A stretch of 64,000 nucleotides of DNA from Sphingomonas trueperi (GTDB taxonomy: Bacteria > Pseudomonadota > Alphaproteobacteria > Sphingomonadales > Sphingomonadaceae), in NCBI RefSeq assembly GCF_011927635.1, contig NZ_JAATJB010000001.1:620001-684000 (forward strand), read 5' to 3'. The stretch's first letter is position 1. Each line of letters opens with the position of its first letter. Below the pieces are notes generated by a model, which saw only the letters and a program-made list of their open reading frames with translations, did no database searches and was not told the DNA's origin. A program made the translations under genes and the position numbers. Shown in pieces: positions 10,453 through 19,642 of this stretch.

Positions 10453-10821
10453 ATGCGACGACTGTTTCTGGCGGCCGGTGGACTGATGCTGGTGGCGGTG
10501 CCCGCCCAGGCGATGAGCGTGGCCGAGTTCCTCGCCAAGGTGAACGCGCTCAAGGCCAAGGGCGCGATGGCGATGTTCTCCTCGGACATCGGCGTGCTGA
10601 AGCGGGAAGTGGAAGGCGCCTCCGATGCCTATCGCGGCGACCTCGCTGCAGCCGCCGCCGCGGGCAAGAAGCCGAGCAGCTGCCCGCCGCCCAAGGGGCA
10701 GAGCAAGATGGGCAGCAAGGATCTGATCGCCGCGTTCGAGAAGATCCCGCCGGCGCAGCGCGGGATCAGCGTGAAGGCGGCGTTCGCTGCGATGATGCAG
10801 CAGCGCTTCCCCTGCAAGTGA
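10453..10821 (+). CDS. Small secreted two-cysteine protein, possibly Rap1a/Tai-like
   Basis: The 122-aa product has a clear signal peptide (MRRLFLAAGG, cleavage after VPAQA near residue 20). The mature part is helical, with only two cysteines: one in SSCPPPKGQ and one in the C-terminal RFPCK. That pattern, together with an AEFLAKV start and an AAFAAMMQQRFPC end, resembles the Rap1a/Tai family, named for type VI secretion immunity proteins but widespread as uncharacterised periplasmic proteins. No effector gene is adjacent. Function is unassigned; the similarity is my reading of the pattern. Confidence 0.7.
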   Translation: MRRLFLAAGGLMLVAVPAQAMSVAEFLAKVNALKAKGAMAMFSSDIGVLKREVEGASDAYRGDLAAAAAAGKKPSSCPPPKGQSKMGSKDLIAAFEKIPPAQRGISVKAAFAAMMQQRFPCK

Positions 10822-10822
10822 T

Positions 10823-10877
10823 CCTGCAAACATAGGATAGTATTGGCGAAATCCTCGGAACGGCCGTTGTTTGCAGG
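10823..10877. other. 10-bp inverted repeat flanking a stress-promoter-like GGAAC box
   Basis: CCTGCAAACA (10823-10832) and TGTTTGCAGG (10868-10877) are exact inverted copies separated by 35 bp. The spacer holds GGAAC at 10857-10861. The repeat begins directly after the stop codon of the secreted-protein gene. It may be a two-site operator or a weak terminator for that gene. Confidence 0.5.
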
Positions 10878-10882
10878 CAGTT
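10857..10882 (+). promoter_or_regulatory. Candidate EcfG-type promoter for the membrane-protein gene
   Basis: GGAAC followed after 17 bp by AGTT is one base from the alphaproteobacterial general-stress (EcfG) consensus GGAAC-N16/17-CGTT. It lies 67 bp upstream of the ATG at 10949. A better match serves the neighbouring gene at 11731, so the two genes may share stress control. Confidence 0.4.
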
Positions 10883-10948
10883 GGTGGGTCGCCGTCCGGC
10901 ACCGCAATGCCGGGCGCATCGAGCATACGAAGCGCAAGGAGCGGACCG

Positions 10949-11431
10949 ATGGACTATCGCAAGCTGGGATTTGGACTGGGCGTTTTCTCGATCGGGCTCG
11001 GCATCGCCGAACTCGCCGCGTCGAAGCGCATTGCGCGGGGCTTGTCCGCGGAAGACCATGACGGCGTGGTGCGGGCGTTCGGCGCGCGCGAGCTGCTGGC
11101 GGGCGCGGCGCTGCTTTCCGGACCGGCGCATAGCGTCCGCGTGTGGAACCGGGTGGCCGGCGACGCGATGGACATCGCCGCGCTCGGCCTCGCCGCGCGG
11201 CGGGCGCCGCAGAACAAGGCGGTCTGGGGCGCGATCGCCTTCGTCGCGGCGGCAACGGTGATCGATATCGTGACGGCGATCGGGCTGGATCGCACCACGG
11301 GGAAGACGTTGCCGGTCGGACAGGAGGAGGCCGAGAGCGCGGCCGCGGCGGAGACGCCGTCGGTGACGGCTGACAAGCCAACCTCGATCGAGCCGGGCGG
11401 CGCGCAAGCCCTCGCGTCGATGGTGGGGTGA
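10949..11431 (+). CDS. Small hydrophobic membrane protein of unknown function
   Basis: The 160-aa product starts MDYRKLGFGL with an AAGGAG Shine-Dalgarno seven bases upstream. It has three or four hydrophobic segments (about residues 7-22, 45-60, 85-112), including GVFSIGLGIAELAAS, and a soluble acidic tail rich in Glu, Ala and Ser. This layout resembles the membrane part that precedes SRPBCC (cyclase/dehydrase) domains in some sphingomonad proteins, but here it stands alone. No enzymatic motif is visible. Its neighbours (an EcfG-promoted small protein and Mn catalase) suggest a stress role. Confidence 0.75.
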   Translation: MDYRKLGFGLGVFSIGLGIAELAASKRIARGLSAEDHDGVVRAFGARELLAGAALLSGPAHSVRVWNRVAGDAMDIAALGLAARRAPQNKAVWGAIAFVAAATVIDIVTAIGLDRTTGKTLPVGQEEAESAAAAETPSVTADKPTSIEPGGAQALASMVG

Positions 11432-11435
11432 CGTC

Positions 11436-11467
11436 TCTGCCCCCTCCCGCAAGCGGGAGGGGGCAGA
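11436..11467. terminator. Bidirectional hairpin between convergent genes
   Basis: TCTGCCCCCTCCCGC and GCGGGAGGGGGCAGA pair perfectly over 15 bp around a two-base AA loop. It lies four bases after one stop codon and 21 bases after the stop of the convergent gene, so it can serve both strands. There is no T-run. Confidence 0.7.
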
Positions 11468-11488
11468 GAAGGCAGGAGTCGGATGTTG

Positions 11489-11731
11489 CTACTCCCCCTT
11501 GGTGGTCGCGTTGGGGTTGGGCCCGCCCTCATAGTTTATATGGCTCTGCCCGCCATGGCCCATCAGGTGGCCGGGGCCTTCCTTCTTCGCCTTTTCCGGA
11601 TAGGGATTCGGATAGGCGCCGCCTTCGCTCTCGCCTTTGGGCCGCCCCTGCGTCTCCACGTCCGAGACACCGTCGGGCGCGCCCTTTTGCGCACCGCCGC
11701 CGCTCGCCTGCATCGGCTGTTTGTCGCTCAT
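11489..11731 (-). CDS. 80-aa Gly/Pro-rich small protein, probably stress-induced
   Basis: The product (MSDKQPMQASGGGAQK...) is hydrophilic, with no signal peptide or membrane segment, and rich in Gly, Pro, Glu and Lys (PNPYPEKAKKEGPGHLMGHGG, ending NATTKGE). It is likely disordered. An AGGAG sits nine bases before the ATG, and a near-perfect EcfG promoter lies 40 bp upstream, which makes it a credible gene despite its size. Similar small disordered proteins occur in general-stress regulons of sphingomonads; the function is unknown. Confidence 0.75.
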   Translation of the reverse strand: MSDKQPMQASGGGAQKGAPDGVSDVETQGRPKGESEGGAYPNPYPEKAKKEGPGHLMGHGGQSHINYEGGPNPNATTKGE

Positions 11732-11770
11732 TCGCCAAGCTCCTGATTGTTCGTGTTGCGCTCGCAAATC

Positions 11771-11796
11771 AACGAAGCGGTGCGCATGGCCGTTCC
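11771..11796 (-). promoter_or_regulatory. EcfG (general stress sigma factor) promoter
   Basis: On the minus strand GGAAC (11796-11792) and CGTT (11774-11771) are spaced by exactly 17 bp, a full match to the GGAAC-N16/17-CGTT consensus of alphaproteobacterial EcfG promoters. The predicted transcript begins about 30 bp before the ATG of the 80-aa protein. Confidence 0.75.
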
Positions 11797-11987
11797 GCTG
11801 ATCGGCCAAGTCGTTCAGCGCTGCGCCACCAGCCATGTTGAAGAAGCCGGAACGACCCGCGCAGTATCGTACGAACAGTGCTAGAATTGATGCACGTTAT
11901 GGCGAAAAAGAATCGATCATAACCGAACTATGTGAACCATGTCGAAGCCCATCCGCTCTCTCCCCGTACCACTTAAGGAGAGACGGC

Positions 11988-12890
11988 ATGTTCATGCACA
12001 ACAAACGCCTGCAATATACCGTGCGCGTGGCCGAGCCCAACCCGGTGCTCGCCTCGCTGATGCTCGAGCAGTTCGGCGGCCCCGATGGCGAGCTGGCCGC
12101 GGCGATGCGCTATTTCACCCAGGGCCTCGCCGAGGACGATCCCGGCCGCAAGGACCTGCTGCTCGACATCGCCACCGAGGAGCTGAGCCATCTCGAGGTG
12201 ATCGGATCGATCGTCGCGATGCTCAACAAGGGCGTGAAAGCGCATATCTCGGAAGGCGACATGGAAGAGGCCGAGCTGTACATGTCGCTGACGCAAGGGG
12301 GGAACAGCCACACCCAGGCGATCCTCTATGGCGGCGGCCCGGCGCTGACCAATTCGGCGGGCGTGCCGTGGACGGCGGCCTATGTCGACAGCCGCGGCGA
12401 CCCGACCTGCGACCTGCGCTCGAACATCGCCGCCGAGAGCCGCGCCAAGATCGTCTATGAGCGGCTGATCAACCTCACCGACGATGCCGGCATCCAGGAC
12501 GCGCTCAAGTTCCTGATGACGCGCGAGGTGGCGCACCAGAAGTCGTTCGAGAAGGCGCTCTATGCGATCGAGGACAATTTCCCGCCGGGCAAGCTGCCGG
12601 GCGTGCCGGAATATGCGAGCATGTACGTCAACACCTCGCAGGGCGAAGGCGACATGCGCGGTCCGTGGAACGACGGGCCGGAATGGGACCGGGTCGACGA
12701 TCTCCAGCAGACGCTGCCCGCCGACGATGGCGACGGTATGCCGACGGTGACGCTGGGTTCGGCCGACACCGCCGCGCTCAGCCAGCTGGCCGAGCGGACC
12801 AAGTCCGATCCTTCGACCAACCCGACCACCGGCGCCGATCTCGCCGCTGGCCCTGGCGCGGGGCGGACCAAGAGCGACGTCGAAGCGTGA
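11988..12890 (+). CDS. Manganese-containing catalase
   Basis: This 300-aa non-haem dimanganese catalase decomposes hydrogen peroxide. The four-helix-bundle ligands fall in EQFGGPDGELAAAMRYF (about residues 23-39), ATEELSHLEVI (about 63-73) and a later REVAHQKSFEKAL (about 178-190); NTSQGEGDMRGPWN in the C-terminal region is also family-typical. The start ATG is preceded by AAGGAG at seven bases. The C-terminal 60 residues are a disordered acidic tail with two TKSD repeats. Its neighbours suggest a stress regulon, although no proper EcfG site was found in its own upstream region. Confidence 0.93.
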   Translation: MFMHNKRLQYTVRVAEPNPVLASLMLEQFGGPDGELAAAMRYFTQGLAEDDPGRKDLLLDIATEELSHLEVIGSIVAMLNKGVKAHISEGDMEEAELYMSLTQGGNSHTQAILYGGGPALTNSAGVPWTAAYVDSRGDPTCDLRSNIAAESRAKIVYERLINLTDDAGIQDALKFLMTREVAHQKSFEKALYAIEDNFPPGKLPGVPEYASMYVNTSQGEGDMRGPWNDGPEWDRVDDLQQTLPADDGDGMPTVTLGSADTAALSQLAERTKSDPSTNPTTGADLAAGPGAGRTKSDVEA

Positions 12891-12932
12891 GGCTTCGGCC
12901 CGGCCGGGCATGCTGCTCGGCCGGGTCTTGCT

Positions 12933-14297
12933 TCAGCGGCGCTCCAGCCTGTCGAGCCAGGCGCCGAGCCTACCGCGCGAATAGGTGAGCGCCTGGTAGA
13001 GGCCGAGCGAGGCCTTGGCCCAGCGGATGTACAGCCCCGGCATCCCCACCCGATCCGCCGCCCAGGCGATGCGGTGGCTCCAGGCGGCAATCCCGGCGCG
13101 GGTGCGATAGACAAGCTTGCGCCGCCATCCAATCCCGGCGGCGCTGGGCGCCACGCGCTTCTTCGGGCGGATCCCCCGCCGCGTCCAGGTCAGCCGATAG
13201 GCCAGGCCCTCGCGGCGATGCCGCAGCCCGGCATCCTGCGTGCCTGCGATGAAGTCGGCGTCCACGGACTCCAGCGCCAGCCGTCCCTCGCCGATCGCCG
13301 CCGCCACTATGTCGCGTAGCACCGGCGCGCGGACGATCACGACGTTGGTGCCGCGGCCGTCGGAGGCATAGGGCTCCACCCAGGCATCGCCGAACGCGAT
13401 GTCGGCGGTTTCCGCGACGACGTCGTCGCATAGGTTGCACGCGCTGTTCTGGAAGAACCCCGCGCCCCAGTCGCCGTCGGCCAGATGCCACCAGTCCTGC
13501 CAGCGCGCGCTGCCGTCGGCGAGGGTCAGGTGCGCGGTGTACCAGTTGGCGGGGCGATCGGCGTCCTTGCGGCGATAATCGACGGCGGTCACCCCGTCTG
13601 GGTCGACGTCCAGCTGCCAGGCGAAGCTGTCGACCAGCCGCCCGCTCTTCATATGGCCGCAGAACAGCCCGAGCGTTGCGGTGATCCGCTCGGCGAGCAC
13701 CGGCTCGGCAGCGCGGGCGAGGTGCACCGCCTTGACGAAGCAGGGCACGCCGACCACCGCATAGCGGCCCGGCACCCGTCGGATCTCGTCGAGCACATGG
13801 GCGAGGTGGACCGGATGGTAGCGCGAGCGCGCGCCCTCGGCGATCTGGTCGAGGCTGCGCGAGATGCGGTAGCCGAAATGCGGCGCGGCGGGGCCGGGCA
13901 GCGGCACGACATGCGCGACGCCGTCGATCAGCCCGCGGCGGAGCAGCTCGGCGGCGACCCAGCTGACCATCCCGCCCGAACTGCCCCCGGCGCGGAAGTC
14001 GCCCTCGGCGACATGGCCGACATAGGCGGCCTCGAACCGACCGATCCTCGGGTCGGCGACCGGGGCGGCGGGGAAGCGATCCTCGGCGATCGCATTCTCG
14101 TCCACCGCCTGGGGTGAGAAGGGGCAGGTGGCGGCGAAGTGCGGCGTGGCCGTCTCGCGCCAGCCGGGCGGGCCCTGGGGCTTGAGCTGGCGATAGCCGT
14201 CCCAGCCCATATGCCCGCCCCCGCCCGACGCACAGCCGCCGCAGCCGATGCACAATCCGGAGCGACTAATGGCGGCCGGGCTGGGCGCCTCAGCCAA
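12933..14297 (-). CDS. FrhB/FdhB-type (coenzyme F420 hydrogenase beta-like) protein of a polysaccharide locus
   Basis: The roughly 454-aa product belongs to the coenzyme F420 hydrogenase/dehydrogenase beta family that occurs next to polysaccharide pyruvyltransferases. Iron-sulfur ligands are visible in CIGCGGC near the N-terminus and CNLCDD in the middle; AGGSSGGMVSWVAAELL, GVPCFVKAVH and FGDAWVEP are family blocks. The start is uncertain: an in-frame TTG at 14297 overlaps the stop of the upstream pyruvyltransferase gene by 8 bp, which would couple translation; an in-frame ATG at 14363 lies deep inside that gene. Its redox role in such clusters is not established. Confidence 0.8.
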   Translation of the reverse strand: MAEAPSPAAISRSGLCIGCGGCASGGGGHMGWDGYRQLKPQGPPGWRETATPHFAATCPFSPQAVDENAIAEDRFPAAPVADPRIGRFEAAYVGHVAEGDFRAGGSSGGMVSWVAAELLRRGLIDGVAHVVPLPGPAAPHFGYRISRSLDQIAEGARSRYHPVHLAHVLDEIRRVPGRYAVVGVPCFVKAVHLARAAEPVLAERITATLGLFCGHMKSGRLVDSFAWQLDVDPDGVTAVDYRRKDADRPANWYTAHLTLADGSARWQDWWHLADGDWGAGFFQNSACNLCDDVVAETADIAFGDAWVEPYASDGRGTNVVIVRAPVLRDIVAAAIGEGRLALESVDADFIAGTQDAGLRHRREGLAYRLTWTRRGIRPKKRVAPSAAGIGWRRKLVYRTRAGIAAWSHRIAWAADRVGMPGLYIRWAKASLGLYQALTYSRGRLGAWLDRLERR

Positions 14298-15405
14298 GCA
14301 CCTTGTCCAGATAGGCGTTCGACTGGTCGCGCATCGCCGCGATCCTGCCGCCGATTGCGGCATCGAGCGGCACGTCGAGGATCGCGCCGAGATCGATCCG
14401 CGCGCCGGGCACGAGCAGGTGCCGTTCGGCGCCGAGCAGCTCGGTCAGGTCGCGCACCTTGTTCATCCGATAGGGCGAAGGCGCGCAGGCGAAGGGCGTC
14501 TTGTTAAGCAGTGCGAACACGCAGCCATGGAAGAAGTTGGTCAGCACCGCCTGCGCCCCCGACATCGCCGCGGCGAAGTCGTGTGGGCCCGCATCAAGCC
14601 ATTGTTCGTCCGCCCAGTCGTTGCGATAGCCGATGCTGATCAGCCGGATGCCGCGCGCCGTTGCCCAGTTGCGCGCCGCCGCGGCGAAATCCTCGGGCAG
14701 GCCGTGGCCATAGACCAGCGCGTAGCGACCCGCGGGCACCGGCGTCGCCGCGTCGGACTGGGGCGGGAATTGCAGGCAGGGATCAAGCACCACCATTGGC
14801 GCCTTGCCGATCGCCTCTGCCACCAGCTTCTGGCTGTTGGCGTCGCGCACCGCGATCCTGTCGAAGCGGCGCAACTGGTCCTGCCAATAGGGATCGAGCC
14901 CGGCATCGGCATCATAGCTGCCGAAGCTTGCGGCATAGGCGGCGACGCATTCGGCGTTGAGCCCCTGGCCGAAGAAGATCGAGGCGCCGCCATACCAGGG
15001 GTGGCGCAGGTTCCACACCTCGTCGCTGCCGACCAGCACGGTATCGACATGCGGCATCTCCAGCGGATCGACCAGGTCGAAGCCCGGCGAGAGCGGCAGC
15101 GCATCGAAGGCGCAGAGGAACTTGCGCAGTTTGGCGCCATAGCGGCGGCGATCCCCGGCGCTGGCGCGCACCGGCAGCGTCGGCTGGAGCGCGCCCCGCC
15201 ATTCGGCGCGGGTGACGCGGGGGCATTCGTGATCGAGCAGCATCACCCGGTGGCCGCGCGCATGCACGCCCTCGGCCAGGCAGCGTGCCTGCCAATAGGA
15301 GCCGTAATTGATGCAGCGATGGAAGGTGAGGATGCCGACACTGCGCGTATCGCTGCGCAAGTCGTAGAGAAGCGTCGAAGAATCGTCGGACCCCGGAAGT
15401 TTCAT
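14290..15405 (-). CDS. Polysaccharide pyruvyl transferase family protein
   Basis: The 371-aa product has the family profile: GILTFHRCINYGSYWQ near the N-terminus, VLVGSDEVWN, an AYAASFG strand, FDRIAVRDANSQKLV, and NFFHGCVFALLNKTPF near the C-terminus. These enzymes add pyruvate ketals to sugars of exopolysaccharides or teichoic acids using PEP. I start at ATG 15405, which overlaps the stop of a short leader reading frame; ATG 15417 would add four residues. It forms a two-gene unit with the FrhB-like gene. Target glycan unknown. Confidence 0.82.
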   Translation of the reverse strand: MKLPGSDDSSTLLYDLRSDTRSVGILTFHRCINYGSYWQARCLAEGVHARGHRVMLLDHECPRVTRAEWRGALQPTLPVRASAGDRRRYGAKLRKFLCAFDALPLSPGFDLVDPLEMPHVDTVLVGSDEVWNLRHPWYGGASIFFGQGLNAECVAAYAASFGSYDADAGLDPYWQDQLRRFDRIAVRDANSQKLVAEAIGKAPMVVLDPCLQFPPQSDAATPVPAGRYALVYGHGLPEDFAAAARNWATARGIRLISIGYRNDWADEQWLDAGPHDFAAAMSGAQAVLTNFFHGCVFALLNKTPFACAPSPYRMNKVRDLTELLGAERHLLVPGARIDLGAILDVPLDAAIGGRIAAMRDQSNAYLDKVLG

Positions 15406-15443
15406 GCGCGCGCGCATCCGGTGCCGAAAACGGCCGAAGCCAT
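15402..15443 (-). CDS. 13-codon leader reading frame coupled to the pyruvyltransferase gene
   Basis: An ATG preceded by AGGGAGGA at ideal spacing opens a short frame (MASAVFGTGCARA, stop) whose TGA overlaps the ATG at 15405 as ATGA. The pyruvyltransferase start itself has no Shine-Dalgarno. Ribosomes loading at the strong upstream site could therefore re-initiate on the enzyme. This is a translational-coupling hypothesis; a longer in-frame start at 15470 exists. Confidence 0.4.
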   Translation of the reverse strand: MASAVFGTGCARA

Positions 15444-15497
15444 GTGGTGTCCTCCCTCTGGTTTCGCCATGAACGAGGGGGAGGGCGTGCGGTTGCG

Positions 15498-15518
15498 CCT
15501 CAAGCCTAAAAATTGAGG
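15498..15518 (-). terminator. Weak hairpin after ligI
   Basis: CCTCAA and TTGAGG form a 6-bp stem around a 9-base A/T-containing loop 14 bases past the ligI stop codon. The stem is short, so efficiency is doubtful. Confidence 0.3.
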
Positions 15519-15531
15519 GGTGACGTCAGCC

Positions 15532-17456
<1,925 letters not shown>

Positions 17457-17475
17457 GCGGCGTACACCCGCACGA

Positions 17476-17644
17476 TCCTCCCCGAGCATCGCTCGGGGAG
17501 GGGGACCGCGCCCGCAGGGTGTGGTGGAGGGGACGCCGCGCGAGCGGCGGCATCCCGGCGGCGATCGGCACCCGCGCCTTCGGCGCGGCCCCTCCACCAT
17601 TCGCTGCGCGAACGGTCCCCCTCCCCCGGCAAGCCGGGGGAGGA
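17476..17644. repeat. Long palindromic intergenic repeat, copy 2, inside the lig operon
   Basis: This copy matches the 2787-2953 element: a TCCTCCCC hairpin at the left, GGGGACCGCG, a GTGGTGGAGGGG arm pairing with CCCCTCCACCA, then GGTCCCCCTCCCCC and a closing GGGGGAGGA. Loop and bulge bases differ between copies while arms pair, as expected for an element selected as structured DNA or RNA. It separates ligK from ligU, which are otherwise co-oriented. Confidence 0.75.
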
Positions 17645-17657
17645 CTGGGCGTACTGC

Positions 17658-18332
17658 TCACACATATTTCAGGCCCATCTCGGCGAGGCGGGGGCGCATG
17701 GCGTAGATGTCGAGCCCGAGCTCGCCGGCCGCCAGCCGCTGGCGCTTGGCCTCCTCGGCGGCTTCGCGGGCCTGCGCCTTCTCCAGCACGGCAGCGGCGT
17801 TGCCGCGCGGTACCACGCACACGCCGTCGTCATCCGCCACGATCACGTCGCCGGCGTTGACCAGCGCATTGGCGCAGACCACCGTCACGTTGACCGAGCC
17901 GAGCGTCGCCTTGATCGTGCCCTGCGCGTGCACCGCCTTGGACCAGACCGGAAAGCCCATCGCGGTCAGGTCGCGCACGTCGCGCACGCCCGCGTCGATG
18001 ATCAGGCCGCGGCAGCCGCGCGCCTGCGCCGAGGTGGCGAGCAGGTCGCCGAAATAGCCGTCGGTGCAGGGGCTGGTCGGCGCGAGCACGAGGATGTCGC
18101 CTTCGCGCAGCTGTTCGATCGCGACATGGACCATCCAATTGTCGCCCGGCGGCGCGGAGATGGTGACGGCGCTGCCCGCGATCCGCGCGCCGGCATAGAT
18201 CGGCCGCAGGTGCGGCGCGAGCAGCCCGGTGCGGCCCTGCGCCTCGTGCACCGTGGCGACGCCGGCATGGGCGAGGCCGTCGATCACCGCAGGATCGGCG
18301 CGTTCGATGTTCTGGACGACGATGCCCGACAT
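17658..18332 (-). CDS. ligK: 4-carboxy-4-hydroxy-2-oxoadipate aldolase LigK
   Basis: LigK cleaves 4-carboxy-4-hydroxy-2-oxoadipate to pyruvate and oxaloacetate, the final step of protocatechuate 4,5-cleavage. The 224-aa protein has the RraA-like class II aldolase fold with [26 protein letters not shown], the metal/substrate segment [15 protein letters not shown] and [18 protein letters not shown] stands six bases before the ATG. It opens the minus-strand operon and is divergent from the LysR regulator, with a shared 100-bp control region. Confidence 0.95.
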   Translation of the reverse strand: MSGIVVQNIERADPAVIDGLAHAGVATVHEAQGRTGLLAPHLRPIYAGARIAGSAVTISAPPGDNWMVHVAIEQLREGDILVLAPTSPCTDGYFGDLLATSAQARGCRGLIIDAGVRDVRDLTAMGFPVWSKAVHAQGTIKATLGSVNVTVVCANALVNAGDVIVADDDGVCVVPRGNAAAVLEKAQAREAAEEAKRQRLAAGELGLDIYAMRPRLAEMGLKYV

Positions 18333-18408
18333 GGCAGCTCCTCTGGTCTTTTGCCGGTGGAGGTGCGCGCATGGCGCCAGCCGAGCCAATCGGAAGGATG
18401 GCAAGGTC

Positions 18409-18424
18409 ATTAGTTTTTGCTAAT
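18409..18424. promoter_or_regulatory. LysR-type operator in the lig divergent promoter
   Basis: ATTAG-N6-CTAAT is a 5-bp inverted repeat that contains the T-N11-A core of LysR-type binding sites. It lies in an AT-rich patch (TAGTTTTTGC) unusual for this genome, directly before the GTG start of the LysR gene and 77 bp from the ligK start, where it could repress the regulator and activate the divergent operon. Confidence 0.65.
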
Positions 18425-18432
18425 CGTCGTGT

Positions 18433-19590
18433 GTGCAGGTCGATCAGCTCAATATCCGCCATCTCGCCGCGATGGCCGCCGCGGTGCGGCTGGGCAGCGT
18501 CAGCCGCGCGGCGGAGGCGGTGAATCTCACCCAGCCGGCGGCGACCCAGGGCATCGCCAAGCTGGAGGCGCAGCTGGGGCTCGCGCTGTTTGAGCGGCGC
18601 GCGACCGGCATGATGCCGACCGAGGCCGCCGCGCGGCTCGCCCCGCGGGTGGAGGCGGCGCTGCGGCTGATCGGCAGCAACCGGGTGACGGCGGCGCAGC
18701 TGCGGGCGTTCGTCGCGCTGGCCCAGCGGGGGAGCTACCCGGCGGCGGCGCAGGCGGCGGGGGTGACGGTTTCCTCGCTGCACCGCGCGGTCGGCGATCT
18801 CGGGCTGGCGCTGGGGCAGCGACTCGTCGACCGGCGGGGGCGGGGGCTGGTGCTCACCCATCATGGGGCGCAGGTAGCGCGGCGGCTGCGGCTGGCGCTT
18901 GCCGAGCTGCGCGCGGGGGTGGAGGATCTCGGCGAACTGCTCGGGCGAACGTCGGGCCGGATCTCGATCGGGGCGATGCCGCTCTGCCGTGCGCGGCTGT
19001 TGCCCCATGCGATCAATGCCTTCCGCCGCGCCCACATGGGCATCGACCTGCTGATCCACGAAGGCGCGCATGGCGAGCTGGTCGGACCCTTGCGCGACGG
19101 CGAGGTCGACCTGATGATCGGCGCGCTGCGCGATCCCGAGACGCTGGGGCCGGACCTCGTCCAGGCGCGGCTGTTCGACGATAGGCCGACGATCATCGCG
19201 CGCGCCGGGCACCCGCTGGCGGCCGCGCCCGATCGGCTCGCGGCGCTGCATCGCCATGGCTGGATCGTGCCCCCCGAGGGCACGCCGCTGCGCACCTTGT
19301 GGCGCAATCTGTTCGCCGCACTCGGTGGCCCGCTGCCGCCCGTGCCGATCGAATGCGGATCAGTGATGACGATCCGCGAGCTGCTCCAGGCGGGTGACGA
19401 GCTGACCCTGCTCTCGGTCGACCAGCTGTCGGTGGAACTGGCCAGCGGGCTGCTCGTCGATCTGGGGCCGGCGCCGGGTGCCGTCACGCGGACGATAGGG
19501 GTGACCCACCGCGCGGACTGGCGGCCTACCCGCGCACAGGCAGCGTTCCTGGCGACGCTCCATGCCTCGGCGGCGACGCTCTATACGTAA
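18433..19590 (+). CDS. LysR-type regulator with two tandem HTH domains, probable lig regulator
   Basis: The 385-aa product has a LysR HTH at about residues 7-65 (LGSVSRAAEAVNLTQPAATQ, then KLEAQLGLALFERR) and a second at about 90-150 (RGSYPAAAQAAGVTVSSLHR, then LGLALGQRLVDRRGRGLVLT). The effector domain follows from about 175 (GRISIGAMPLCRARLLP). Most LysR proteins have one HTH and about 300 aa. The gene opens the plus-strand lig cluster and faces ligK, so it is the likely protocatechuate-pathway regulator, an equivalent of LigR by position. It starts with GTG. Confidence 0.85.
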   Translation: MQVDQLNIRHLAAMAAAVRLGSVSRAAEAVNLTQPAATQGIAKLEAQLGLALFERRATGMMPTEAAARLAPRVEAALRLIGSNRVTAAQLRAFVALAQRGSYPAAAQAAGVTVSSLHRAVGDLGLALGQRLVDRRGRGLVLTHHGAQVARRLRLALAELRAGVEDLGELLGRTSGRISIGAMPLCRARLLPHAINAFRRAHMGIDLLIHEGAHGELVGPLRDGEVDLMIGALRDPETLGPDLVQARLFDDRPTIIARAGHPLAAAPDRLAALHRHGWIVPPEGTPLRTLWRNLFAALGGPLPPVPIECGSVMTIRELLQAGDELTLLSVDQLSVELASGLLVDLGPAPGAVTRTIGVTHRADWRPTRAQAAFLATLHASAATLYT

Positions 19591-19642
19591 AAACTTATAG
19601 CGGGGCGGCGGATTCGATTGGTCGCCCGGTCGGCGCTCGGCC

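Noticed and set aside
11849..11871. GGAAC...CGTA as an EcfG promoter of the Mn catalase
   Set aside because: The spacing is 14 bp rather than 16-17, so it does not fit the consensus.
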